Of a stretch of DNA of 64,000 bases, positions 47,111-56,286 are shown piece by piece. A program made the position numbers and the translations under genes. The notes under the pieces were generated by a model. That model did not search any database. It was not told where the DNA came from and was given only the letters and a program-made list of their open reading frames with translations. Position 1 is the first letter of the stretch. Each line of letters starts with the position of its first letter. This DNA is from Streptomyces sp. NBC_01591 (GTDB taxonomy: Bacteria > Actinomycetota > Actinomycetes > Streptomycetales > Streptomycetaceae). The stretch is taken from positions 6,200,001 through 6,264,000 of the forward strand of contig NZ_CP109327.1 in NCBI RefSeq assembly GCF_035918155.1, written 5' to 3'.

Positions 47111-47636
47111 ATGTCCACCAAGCACACGCTCTCCGTCCTGGTCGAGAACAAGCCCGGTGTCCTCGCCCGGATCACCGCCCTGTTCTCCCGCCGCGGCTTC
47201 AACATCGACTCGCTCGCGGTCGGTACCACCGAACACCCCGACATCTCCCGCATCACCATCGTCGTGGGTGTCGAGGACCTGCCCCTGGAGCAGGTGACCA
47301 AGCAGCTCAACAAGCTGGTCAACGTCCTGAAGATCGTCGAACTGGAGCCCGCCGCTGCGATCCAGCGCGAGCTCGTCCTGGTGAAGGTCCGCGCCGACAA
47401 CGAGACCCGCTCCCAGATCGTCGAGATCGTCCAGCTGTTCCGCGCCAAGACCGTGGACGTCTCCCCGGAGGCCGTCACGATCGAGGCGACCGGCGGCGCC
47501 GACAAGCTGGAGGCCATGCTCAAGATGCTGGAGCAGTACGGCATCAAGGAGCTGGTCCAGTCCGGCACCATCGCCATAGGGCGCGGCGCGCGCTCGATCA
47601 CCGACCGTTCGCTGCGCGCCCTCGACCGCACGGCGT

Positions 47637-47638
<2 letters not shown>
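47111..47638 (+). CDS. ilvN: Acetolactate synthase small (regulatory) subunit
   Basis: A 175-aa subunit. The N-terminal ACT domain (about 1-75, HTLSVLVENKPGVLARITALFSRRGFNIDSLAVG) binds valine for feedback control of IlvB. The C-terminal ALS_ss domain follows (LVLVKVRADNETRSQIVEIVQLFRAKTVDVS). It starts 22 bases after ilvB. Its TAG stop coincides with the left end of the palindromic element at 47637: TA followed by GGGCC. Confidence 0.97.
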
Positions 47639-48903
<1,265 letters not shown>

Positions 48904-48908
48904 CACCG

Positions 48909-48948
48909 ACGCCCCGGGGGCGGGTCCGCGGACCCGCCCCCGGGGCGT
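48909..48948 (+). terminator. Terminator after ilvC
   Basis: A perfect 40-base palindrome from 48909 to 48948 (arms ACGCCCCGGGGGCGGGTCC and complement), beginning six bases after the ilvC stop. No T run. The 227 bases from 48949 to serA hold only its promoter region; TACACT at 49056-49061 is a possible -10. Confidence 0.85.
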
Positions 48949-49175
48949 TCCCCGCTTCACCGCTGGAAGAGGCGGCGTCGTACGTGTGTACAAGTCGTCC
49001 ACCCCCGTGTGGGTGATCCTTCCAACGGGGCGCAGTATGCGTCCTGGCGCATGACTACACTTCTCCACACATACACGCGTCAGGCCCACAGTGTCGTGCG
49101 TCTTCCACGCGGCAAGCCCCTCCACCGCCTGCGGCCGTCGGGACGGCCGTCCGCACTGGACCTGTGAGGACTCAC

Positions 49176-50768
49176 GTGAGCTCGAAACCTGTCGTACTCA
49201 TCGCTGAAGAGCTGTCGCCTGCCACGGTTGACGCGCTGGGCCCGGATTTCGACATCCGGCACTGCAACGGCGCGGACCGCGCCGAGCTCCTCCCCGCGAT
49301 CGCCGATGTCGACGCCATCCTGGTGCGCTCCGCCACCAAGGTCGACGCCGAGGCCATCGCCGCCGCGAAGAAGCTGAAGGTCGTCGCCCGCGCGGGCGTC
49401 GGTCTGGACAACGTCGACGTCTCCGCCGCCACCAAGGCCGGCGTGATGGTCGTCAACGCGCCGACCTCCAACATCGTCACCGCCGCCGAGCTGGCCTGCG
49501 GTCTGCTGGTCGCCACCGCGCGCAACATCCCGCAGGCCAACACCGCCCTCAAGAACGGCGAGTGGAAGCGCTCCAAGTACACCGGCGTCGAGCTCAGCGA
49601 GAAGACCCTCGGTGTCGTCGGCCTCGGCCGTATCGGCGTCCTGGTCGCGCAGCGCATGTCGGCCTTCGGCATGAAGATCGTCGCGTACGACCCCTATGTG
49701 CAGCCCGCCCGTGCCGCGCAGATGGGCGTCAAGCTCCTCACGCTGGATGAGCTGCTCGAAGTCGCCGACTTCATCACGGTGCACCTGCCCAAGACCCCCG
49801 AGACGCTCGGCCTGATCGGCGACGAGGCGCTGCACAAGGTGAAGCCCTCGGTCCGCATCGTCAACGCCGCGCGCGGTGGCATCGTCGACGAGGTGGCGCT
49901 CGCCTCCGCCCTCAAGGAGGGCCGCGTGGCCGGCGCCGGCCTCGACGTGTACGCGAAGGAGCCCTGCACGGACTCCCCGCTGTTCGAGTTCGACCAGGTC
50001 GTCTGCACCCCGCACCTCGGCGCCTCCACCGACGAGGCCCAGGAGAAGGCGGGCATCGCGGTCGCCAAGTCCGTGCGCCTGGCCCTTGCCGGTGAGCTCG
50101 TGCCGGACGCGGTCAACGTCCAGGGCGGCGTGATCGCCGAGGACGTGCGCCCGGGTCTGCCGCTCGCCGAGAAGCTCGGCCGGATCTTCACCGCCCTCGC
50201 GGGCGAGGTCGCGGTCCGCCTCGACGTCGAGGTGTACGGCGAGATCACCCAGCACGACGTCAAGGTGCTCGAACTCTCCGCGCTCAAGGGCGTCTTCGAG
50301 GACGTCGTCGACGAGACCGTGTCGTACGTCAACGCCCCGCTCTTCGCGCAGGAGCGCGGCGTCGAGGTCCGCCTCACCACCAGCTCCGAGTCGCCCGACC
50401 ACCGCAACGTGGTCACCGTCCGCGGCACGCTCTCGGGCGGCGAGGAGGTCGCGGTCTCCGGCACGCTGGCCGGACCCAAGCACCTCCAGAAGATCGTCGC
50501 CGTCGGCGAGTACGACGTGGACCTGGCGCTGGCCGACCACATGGTGGTGCTGCGTTACGACGACCGTCCCGGTGTCGTCGGCACGGTCGGCCGGATCCTC
50601 GGCGAGGCCGGTCTGAACATCGCGGGCATGCAGGTCTCGCGGACGGACGCGGGCGGCGAGGCGCTGGTCGTACTCACCGTCGACGACGACGTCCCCGCGT
50701 CGGTGCTCGCCGAGATCTCCTCGGAGATCGGTGCCGCCTCGGCCCGCACGGTGAACCTGACCGACTGA
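49176..50768 (+). CDS. serA: D-3-phosphoglycerate dehydrogenase
   Basis: A 530-aa enzyme, first step of serine synthesis. GTG 49176 (SSKPVVLIAEELSP) is chosen since GAGGA lies six bases before it; GTG 49164 is in frame. NAD motif VVGLGRIGVLVAQRM. Catalytic Arg in VNAARGGIVDE, Glu in LDVYAKEP and His in TPHLGASTDEAQ. The long form includes the extra substrate-binding domain (about 320-450) and a C-terminal ACT domain (about 455-530) with DDRPGVVGTVGRILGEAGLNIAGMQVSR, the site of serine feedback in this type. Confidence 0.97.
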   Translation: MSSKPVVLIAEELSPATVDALGPDFDIRHCNGADRAELLPAIADVDAILVRSATKVDAEAIAAAKKLKVVARAGVGLDNVDVSAATKAGVMVVNAPTSNIVTAAELACGLLVATARNIPQANTALKNGEWKRSKYTGVELSEKTLGVVGLGRIGVLVAQRMSAFGMKIVAYDPYVQPARAAQMGVKLLTLDELLEVADFITVHLPKTPETLGLIGDEALHKVKPSVRIVNAARGGIVDEVALASALKEGRVAGAGLDVYAKEPCTDSPLFEFDQVVCTPHLGASTDEAQEKAGIAVAKSVRLALAGELVPDAVNVQGGVIAEDVRPGLPLAEKLGRIFTALAGEVAVRLDVEVYGEITQHDVKVLELSALKGVFEDVVDETVSYVNAPLFAQERGVEVRLTTSSESPDHRNVVTVRGTLSGGEEVAVSGTLAGPKHLQKIVAVGEYDVDLALADHMVVLRYDDRPGVVGTVGRILGEAGLNIAGMQVSRTDAGGEALVVLTVDDDVPASVLAEISSEIGAASARTVNLTD

Positions 50769-50786
50769 CGGTTCCGGCGTTCCCAC

Positions 50787-50837
50787 GTACCCGGCATCTA
50801 GACGTGCGTCTTACACAAACGTCTGCATGCCGGGTAC
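50787..50837. promoter_or_regulatory. Nested inverted repeats upstream of tetR
   Basis: GTACCCGGCAT (50787-50797) and ATGCCGGGTAC (50827-50837) are perfect 11-base complements. Within, AGACG-TG-CGTCT (50800-50811) is a 12-base palindrome and ACGTCT recurs at 50819-50824. The inner sites look like TetR operators for the gene starting at 50847; the outer arms could form an RNA hairpin or terminate serA transcripts. Confidence 0.55.
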
Positions 50838-50846
50838 GCTGCTGTT

Positions 50847-51434
50847 ATGGGACACCGTGAGGATCTGCTCGAAGGCGCCAAGCGCTGCCTGCTGGAGAAG
50901 GGGTACGCCCGGACGACGGCACGCGACATCGTGGCCGCCTCCGGTACGAACCTCGCCTCCATCGGCTACCACTACGGCTCCAAGGGGGCCCTGCTCAACC
51001 TCGCCTTCCTCAAGGTGACGGAGGAGTGGGGCGATGTGCTCACCGAGAAGCCGGACGAGGACGCGGCCGGCGGCGACGAGCCCCGTTCGCCACTGGACCA
51101 GTTCCAGGACACCTGGCAGCGAGTGATCGCCAGCTACCCGGAGACCCGGTCCGTCTGGCAGCTCCAGATGGAGGTCGTCTCCCGGATCGACAAGGACCCG
51201 GAGCTGCGGAAGGCCCTGATGGGCCCGCAGCGCGAGGGGCGTGACGGGCTCGCCGAGAACATGCTCGGCATCGACCCGGAGGCCGACCCCGAGAAGGCGC
51301 GGGTGGCCGGGCTGTTCTGCCAGGCGCTGCTCGCGGGCGTGATGGTCCAGTGGATGATGGACAGCGAATCCGCCCCGTCCGCACAGGACTTGACGGACGG
51401 CCTGAAGGTCGTGCTGGAGGGCCGGGTGGATTAG
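50847..51434 (+). CDS. TetR family transcriptional regulator
   Basis: A 195-aa regulator. HTH at residues 1-50: REDLLEGAKRCLLEKGYARTTARDIVAASGTNLASIGYHYGSKGALL. The ligand domain has an acidic loop (EKPDEDAAGGDEP) and is unassigned. ATG 50847 follows the palindromic operator region, so it is likely autoregulated. The stop codon is TAG at the left border of a 34-bp element (TA then GGGCC), just as for ilvN; the reading frame therefore ends at the insertion site. Confidence 0.92.
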   Translation: MGHREDLLEGAKRCLLEKGYARTTARDIVAASGTNLASIGYHYGSKGALLNLAFLKVTEEWGDVLTEKPDEDAAGGDEPRSPLDQFQDTWQRVIASYPETRSVWQLQMEVVSRIDKDPELRKALMGPQREGRDGLAENMLGIDPEADPEKARVAGLFCQALLAGVMVQWMMDSESAPSAQDLTDGLKVVLEGRVD

Positions 51435-51468
51435 GGCCTGTCCGGCGGATCAGGGTCGGACAGGCCCT
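51434..51468. mobile_element. 34-bp miniature palindromic element
   Basis: GGGCCTGTCC (51434-51443) and GGACAGGCCC (51458-51467) are the termini; the first 26 bases equal the left end of the 165-bp element. TA flanks it on both sides. It appears to be an internal-deletion derivative of that element. Confidence 0.75.
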
Positions 51469-52625
51469 AGGGCCTGTCCGACCCGGCTCCCGAGCCGCGC
51501 GCTCTTCAGTGCCATGTGCAGCAGCAGCCGGTCCTCGCCGTCGTTCAGATCGAGGCCGGTGAGCTGCTGGATCCGGGAGAGCCGGTAGTAGAGCGTCTGG
51601 CGGTGGACGCCGAGCGCGGCGGCCGTCCGGGACGCCTGGCCCGCGCAGTCGAGGAACACCTCGGCGGTGCGGGCCAGATCCTTGTGCGGCGGGGTGAGCA
51701 GGGTACGGACCACGGGGTCCGCGACCGCTTCCGCGGGGAGCGCGGTCAGCAGCCGGTACGGCCCGATCGCCGACCACTGGACGACCGGGCCGAACCTGGC
51801 CTCGGCCGCCGCCGCGCGGGCGGCCCCCGTCGCCTCGTGCCAGGCCGCGGCCAGGTCCGCCAGCCCCCGGCGGGGCACCGCGACCCCGGCGGTGGCGCCC
51901 CGGCCCGCGGCGGAACGCAGCCGGTCCGCGGCGGTGAGCGCCGGGTCGAGGGCATCGGTGGAGCGCAGCCGGACCAGCGCGGCCAGGGCGGGAAAACCCC
52001 CGGTCCCGGGGACCGAGGACAGTGCCGCCGTCGACGGCACCGTACGGACCGACGGCGGATCGTCCGGCCACGGGGTCACGCACACCATCGTGTGCAGCCC
52101 CTTCGCGTCCGGCCCCAGCGCCTCGTCCAGCGCGGCCACCGCCATGTCGTGCTGCCAGCCCCGCCCGGCGGTCAGGACCGCACCGAACTCCCGGGAGAGG
52201 TCGGTGCCCGCCCGCGCCTCGTCGGAGAGCAGCGCCCCGATCCGGGCCGCCACCTCCATCGCCGCCTTCAGCTGTTCGTCGGTCGGTCCGGGGTCCGCGT
52301 CGAGCAGCCATACGTAACCGAGCACGGCGCCCCGATGGCGTACCGGCAGGCAGATCCGGCCCCGGAAGACGCCGGCCTCCGGGGCTGCCGGAATGCGGAC
52401 CGGGCCGGTGGCGCGGGTGATGCCGAAACCCTCGAACCAGGCGCGGACCGCGGGCGTGGAGCGGCGGGTCAGGATCGAGCGGGTGCGGACCGGGTCCATC
52501 GCGGTGTCGTCGTCGCTGTCATGAGCGCCGAAGGCGACCAGGCCGAAGTCCCGGTTCTCCAGCGTCGCGGGGGCGCCGAGCAGCCCGGAGATCTCGTCGA
52601 CCAGCTCCTGGTAATCGCCCTTCAC
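51450..52625 (-). CDS. PucR family transcriptional regulator
   Basis: A 391-aa regulator divergent from the proline-catabolism genes. Residues about 60-160 are GAF-like ([40 protein letters not shown]). The C-terminal HTH_30 (about 325-380) is [38 protein letters not shown], ending [12 protein letters not shown]. The last eleven or so residues ([10 protein letters not shown] and stop) are encoded inside the palindromic element, so the original C-terminus was replaced. Orthologous proteins in actinobacteria control proline use, which fits its position; the palindrome at 52646 is the likely site. Confidence 0.88.
   Translation of the reverse strand: MKGDYQELVDEISGLLGAPATLENRDFGLVAFGAHDSDDDTAMDPVRTRSILTRRSTPAVRAWFEGFGITRATGPVRIPAAPEAGVFRGRICLPVRHRGAVLGYVWLLDADPGPTDEQLKAAMEVAARIGALLSDEARAGTDLSREFGAVLTAGRGWQHDMAVAALDEALGPDAKGLHTMVCVTPWPDDPPSVRTVPSTAALSSVPGTGGFPALAALVRLRSTDALDPALTAADRLRSAAGRGATAGVAVPRRGLADLAAAWHEATGAARAAAAEARFGPVVQWSAIGPYRLLTALPAEAVADPVVRTLLTPPHKDLARTAEVFLDCAGQASRTAAALGVHRQTLYYRLSRIQQLTGLDLNDGEDRLLLHMALKSARLGSRVGQALGPVRP
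51453..51484. repeat. Perfect 32-base palindrome between convergent genes
   Basis: GGGTCGGACAGGCCCT followed directly by its exact reverse complement, formed where a second copy of the terminal sequence (51470-51479) abuts the 34-bp element across a TA. It lies between the 3' ends of tetR and the PucR gene and may terminate both. Confidence 0.8.
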
Positions 52626-52645
52626 CCGGCCATTCTCGCACCCCT

Positions 52646-52661
52646 TCAGACATATGTCTGA
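52646..52661. promoter_or_regulatory. Perfect 16-bp palindrome between the PucR and proline genes
   Basis: TCAGACATATGTCTGA, 20 bases from the PucR start and 144 bases before the proline dehydrogenase start. An AT-rich perfect dyad in a GC-rich genome, well placed to control both directions. Confidence 0.6.
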
Positions 52662-52804
52662 GAACCGGGGAACGGATGCGTGACAGCTGTCGATGGCACA
52701 GGATCGGAGAGATCCTTAGATTTCACGGTGGTTCTCCGTGCTGTACCGGTCTGTTCCCAATTCTCCGGTATGGCCTTCGTTCGTACTTTCCGTGGAGGTG
52801 CCCC

Positions 52805-53731
52805 GTGCTGGGTCCCGTGATTCTCGCCGCGTCCCGCAGCGACAAGATGCGCCGTTTCATCTCGGCCGCACCTGGCACCAAGCAGGTCGTCGACCGGTTC
52901 ATCGCCGGTGAGACCGTCGACCAGGTCGTCCCGATCATCGAGGACGCCGCCGCCAAGGGCCTCGAAGTCACCCTCGACGTGGTGGGCGAGGACATCACCA
53001 CCCCCGAGCAGGCCGCCGACGCCCGCGACGCCTACCTCGAACTGGTCGAGCGCCTCAAGGCCCTGGGCCTGGGCACCAAGGCCGAGATGTCCGTCAAGCT
53101 CTCCATGTTCGGCCAGGCGCTGGACGGGGGCCATGAGCTGGCGCTCGCCAACGTCCGCCCGGTCGTCGAGGCCGCCGCCGCGATCGGCACCACGGTCACG
53201 CTGGACGCCGAGGACCACACCACCCTCGACTCGATGTTCGCCATCCACGAGGAGCTGCGGAAGGACTACCCGCAGACCGGCTGTGTGATCCAGGCCTACC
53301 TGTTCCGCACCGAGGAAGATGCTCGCCGCCTGGCCGCCGCCGGCAGCCGCGTCCGCATCGTGAAGGGCGCCTACAAGGAGCCCGCCTCCGTCGCGTACCA
53401 GGACAAGGCCGAGATCGACAAGGCGTACGTCCGCATCCTGCGGATCCTCATGGAGGGCGAGGGCTACCCGATGATCGGGTCCCACGACCCGCGTCTGATC
53501 GCCATCGCCCAGGAGCTGGGCCGCAAGGCCGGGCGCAAACTGGACGAGTACGAGTTCCAGATGCTCTACGGCATCCGCAGCGACGAGCACCTCCGGCTCG
53601 CGGCCGAGGGCCACCGGATGCGTGTCTACACGGCGTACGGAACCGACTGGTACGGCTACTTCATGCGCCGCCTCGCGGAGAAGCCGGCGAACCTGCTGTT
53701 CTTCGGCCGCTCCATCCTCACCAAGGGCTGA
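52805..53731 (+). CDS. Proline dehydrogenase (monofunctional)
   Basis: A 308-aa FAD enzyme that oxidises proline to pyrroline-5-carboxylate. GTG 52805 is set by GGAGGT five bases upstream. The barrel contains EMSVKLSMFGQALDGG, VTLDAEDHTTLDSM, CVIQAYLFRTEEDARRL, RIVKGAYKEPASVAY and the substrate-binding end EFQMLYGIRSDEHLRL and RVYTAYGTDWYGYFMRRLAEKPAN. Unlike PutA of Gram-negatives it is a single-function protein; the second enzyme is the next gene, 39 bases on. Confidence 0.95.
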   Translation: MLGPVILAASRSDKMRRFISAAPGTKQVVDRFIAGETVDQVVPIIEDAAAKGLEVTLDVVGEDITTPEQAADARDAYLELVERLKALGLGTKAEMSVKLSMFGQALDGGHELALANVRPVVEAAAAIGTTVTLDAEDHTTLDSMFAIHEELRKDYPQTGCVIQAYLFRTEEDARRLAAAGSRVRIVKGAYKEPASVAYQDKAEIDKAYVRILRILMEGEGYPMIGSHDPRLIAIAQELGRKAGRKLDEYEFQMLYGIRSDEHLRLAAEGHRMRVYTAYGTDWYGYFMRRLAEKPANLLFFGRSILTKG

Positions 53732-53770
53732 GCCCCCCTCCACCTCTCTACCCAAGGAGCAACGGAACCC

Positions 53771-55402
53771 ATGGACGCTGTGACCCAGGTCCCCGCGCCG
53801 GTCAACGAGCCGGTCCACTCCTACGCCCCGGGCTCCCCGGAGCGTGCCCGCCTGGAGGTGAAGCTCAAGGAGCTCGCCGAGAACCCGATCGACCTTCCGA
53901 TGACCATCGGCGGCGAGAAGCGGATGGGCGGCGGCGAGCGCTTCGACGTCGTGCAGCCGCACAACCACAAGGCCGTCATCGGTACGTTCGCGGGCGCCAC
54001 GCAGAAGGACGCGCAGGACGCGATCGACGCCGCGCTCGCCGCCGCCCCGGCCTGGCGCGCGATGTCCTTCGACGACCGCGCCGCGATCATCCTGCGCGCC
54101 GCCGAGCTGCTGTCCGGCCCGTGGCGCGAGACGATGGCCGCCTCCACGATGCTCGGCCAGTCCAAGACCGCGCAGCAGGCCGAGATCGACACCCCCTGTG
54201 AGCTCGTCGACTTCTGGCGCTTCAATGTGCACTACGCGCGCCAGATCCTCGCCGAGCAGCCCCCGGCCAACTCGCCGGGCGTGTGGAACCGCATGGACCA
54301 CCGCCCGCTGGAGGGCTTCGTCTACGCGATCACGCCGTTCAACTTCACGGCCATCGCGGGCAACCTGCCCACCGCCCCCGCCCTCATGGGCAACGTCGTG
54401 GTGTGGAAGCCGTCCCCGACGCAGACCCACTCCGCCGTGCTGCTGATGCAGCTCCTGGAAGAGGCCGGTCTGCCCAAGGGCGTCATCAACCTGGTGACCG
54501 GTGACGGCATCGCCGTCTCCGAGGTGGCCCTGAACCACCGCGACCTGGCCGGTATCCACTTCACCGGCTCGACCCCCACCTTCCAGCACCTGTGGAAGAC
54601 GGTCGGCAACAACATCGCCAACTACCGCACCTACCCGCGGCTCGTCGGCGAGACCGGTGGCAAGGACTTCGTCGTCGCCCACCCGTCGGCCGACCACGCC
54701 GTCCTGAAGACCGCGCTGACCCGCGGCTCCTTCGAGTTCCAGGGCCAGAAGTGCTCGGCCTCCTCCCGCGCGTACGTCCCGGCCTCCATCTGGAACTCCG
54801 GTTTCAAGGAGAAGTTCGCCGCCGAGGTCGACTCCATCACCATGGGCGATGTCACCGACCTGTCGAACTTCATCGGCGCCGTCATCGACGAGCGCTCGTT
54901 CGCCAAGAACAAGGCCGCGATCGACCGCGCGAAGGCCGACCCGTCCTGCACTATCGTCGCGGGCGGCACGTACGACGACTCGGTGGGCTACTTCGTCCGC
55001 CCGACCGTCATCGAGTGCAGCGACCCTTCGAACGAGGTCTTCACGACCGAGTACTTCGGCCCGATCCTCGCCGTGCACGTCTACGAGGACGACACGTACG
55101 ACGCGATGCTGGAGCAGATGGAGTCGGTCTCCGACTACGCGCTGACCGGCTCGGTCATCTCGAACGACCGCGCCGCGGCCGCGTACACGATGGAGAAGCT
55201 GCGGTACGCCGCGGGCAACTTCTACATCAACGACAAGTCGACCGGTGCCGTCGTCGGCCAGCAGCCCTTCGGCGGCGGCCGTGCCTCGGGTACGAACGAC
55301 AAGGCGGGCGCCCCGCAGAACCTGCAGCGCTGGACCCTGACCCGGGCCATCAAGGAGACGCTGGTTCCGCCGACCGACTACACCTACCCCCACCAGGGCT
55401 GA
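53771..55402 (+). CDS. pruA: L-glutamate gamma-semialdehyde (P5C) dehydrogenase
   Basis: A 543-aa NAD-dependent aldehyde dehydrogenase that turns P5C/glutamate semialdehyde into glutamate, the second step of proline use. The catalytic cysteine is C328 in FQGQKCSASSRAYVP; the general base glutamate is in LVGETGGKDFVVAHP; cofactor-binding VWKPSPTQTHSAVLLMQLLEEAGLPKGVINLVTGDG. ATG 53771 with AAGGAGCAACG upstream. Long form of about 540 aa, as usual for stand-alone PruA. Confidence 0.96.
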   Translation: MDAVTQVPAPVNEPVHSYAPGSPERARLEVKLKELAENPIDLPMTIGGEKRMGGGERFDVVQPHNHKAVIGTFAGATQKDAQDAIDAALAAAPAWRAMSFDDRAAIILRAAELLSGPWRETMAASTMLGQSKTAQQAEIDTPCELVDFWRFNVHYARQILAEQPPANSPGVWNRMDHRPLEGFVYAITPFNFTAIAGNLPTAPALMGNVVVWKPSPTQTHSAVLLMQLLEEAGLPKGVINLVTGDGIAVSEVALNHRDLAGIHFTGSTPTFQHLWKTVGNNIANYRTYPRLVGETGGKDFVVAHPSADHAVLKTALTRGSFEFQGQKCSASSRAYVPASIWNSGFKEKFAAEVDSITMGDVTDLSNFIGAVIDERSFAKNKAAIDRAKADPSCTIVAGGTYDDSVGYFVRPTVIECSDPSNEVFTTEYFGPILAVHVYEDDTYDAMLEQMESVSDYALTGSVISNDRAAAAYTMEKLRYAAGNFYINDKSTGAVVGQQPFGGGRASGTNDKAGAPQNLQRWTLTRAIKETLVPPTDYTYPHQG

Positions 55403-55410
55403 CACCCCTC

Positions 55411-55482
55411 GGGGCGCCGCACCCCCGGCGCCCCGCCACGAATTCCGCCTCCCGCCCGGTTCCCCTGCCGGCCGGGAGGCGG
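55411..55482. terminator. Two terminator hairpins between pruA and the nitroreductase gene
   Basis: First hairpin: GGGGCGCCG (55411-55419) with CGGCGCCCC (55426-55434). Second: CCGCCTCCCG-C-CCGG (55445-55459) with CCGG-C-CGGGAGGCGG (55468-55482), followed by TTTCC. The flanking genes converge, so it can stop both. Confidence 0.85.
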
Positions 55483-55494
55483 TTTCCATTTGCC

Positions 55495-56205
55495 TCAGAT
55501 CTCCACGAGCACCTGGTCCAGCGACTTGCGTACCAGGCCGGGCACCTGGCAGTCGTCGGCCGGATACCCGACCGGAATCACCGCGAACGCCTTCTCGTTC
55601 TCCGGGCGGTCCAGCACCTCGCGCAGGAACCGCATCGGGCTCGGCGTGTGGATCAGCGCCGCCAGACCCGAGAGGTGCAGGGCCGAGAGCAGCATTCCGA
55701 CGGCGATCCCGACCGACTCGTCGACGTAGTAGTGCTTGTGCCTGGTGCCGTCCTCGCCCACCCAGTACCGCTGCTGGAAGACCACGACCAGGGCCGGGGC
55801 GTCCGTCATATGGGCCTTGACGGCGTCCGTGCCCAGCGGTCGCAGCGCCGCCAGCCACTCCTCGCCGAGCCTGCCGTCGTAACTGATCCGCTCCTCGTGC
55901 TCGGCCGCCTCGCGGATGAGCCGTCGTACCTCCGGGTCCTTGACCAGGACGAAGGTCCACGGCTGCTGATGGGCGCCGGACGGGGCGGTCGCGGCACAGG
56001 CGATCGCGTCCTTCACGACCTGCTCGGGAACGGGATCGGACGAGAACCGGCGTACGGTCCTGCGCTCGTCCATCCGCTGTCGCAGGCGGGCGGCGCGTGC
56101 GAGCGACTCGTCGGCCGCGATCCGCTCGGGACGGTAGGGGACCGGCTGGTAGGGCGCGCCATGGATGGGCGTCCACTGCGGGGGTACGGCTGTGGTGTCG
56201 GACAT
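55495..56205 (-). CDS. Iodotyrosine deiodinase-like flavin reductase (nitroreductase fold)
   Basis: A 236-aa FMN protein. FMN contacts are RRTVRRFS (48-55) and ATAPSGAHQQPWTFV. What sets it apart from ordinary nitroreductases is the active-site lid: E105 and Y109 in HEERISYD and K130 in DAVKAHMTDAP, with spacings of 4 and 21 residues, equal to the E157-Y161-K182 set that holds the substrate zwitterion in human iodotyrosine deiodinase. HKHYYVDESVGIAVGMLLSALHLSGL and IPVGYPADDCQVPGLVRKSLDQVLV also match that family. It may remove halogen from halotyrosines. It is alone between terminators. Confidence 0.88.
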   Translation of the reverse strand: MSDTTAVPPQWTPIHGAPYQPVPYRPERIAADESLARAARLRQRMDERRTVRRFSSDPVPEQVVKDAIACAATAPSGAHQQPWTFVLVKDPEVRRLIREAAEHEERISYDGRLGEEWLAALRPLGTDAVKAHMTDAPALVVVFQQRYWVGEDGTRHKHYYVDESVGIAVGMLLSALHLSGLAALIHTPSPMRFLREVLDRPENEKAFAVIPVGYPADDCQVPGLVRKSLDQVLVEI

Positions 56206-56286
56206 GTCGGCAGTCTGGCGGGCGGCAACTGGTCCGGACCAGAGCGTCCTCGGACAGAACCGGCACGCCCGTCGGTCAGTGTCCGG

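Noticed and set aside
52646..56266. Minus-strand frame of about 1200 codons over the proline genes
   Set aside because: Same reason; it runs through the proline dehydrogenase and pruA genes and ends in the nitroreductase region in another frame.
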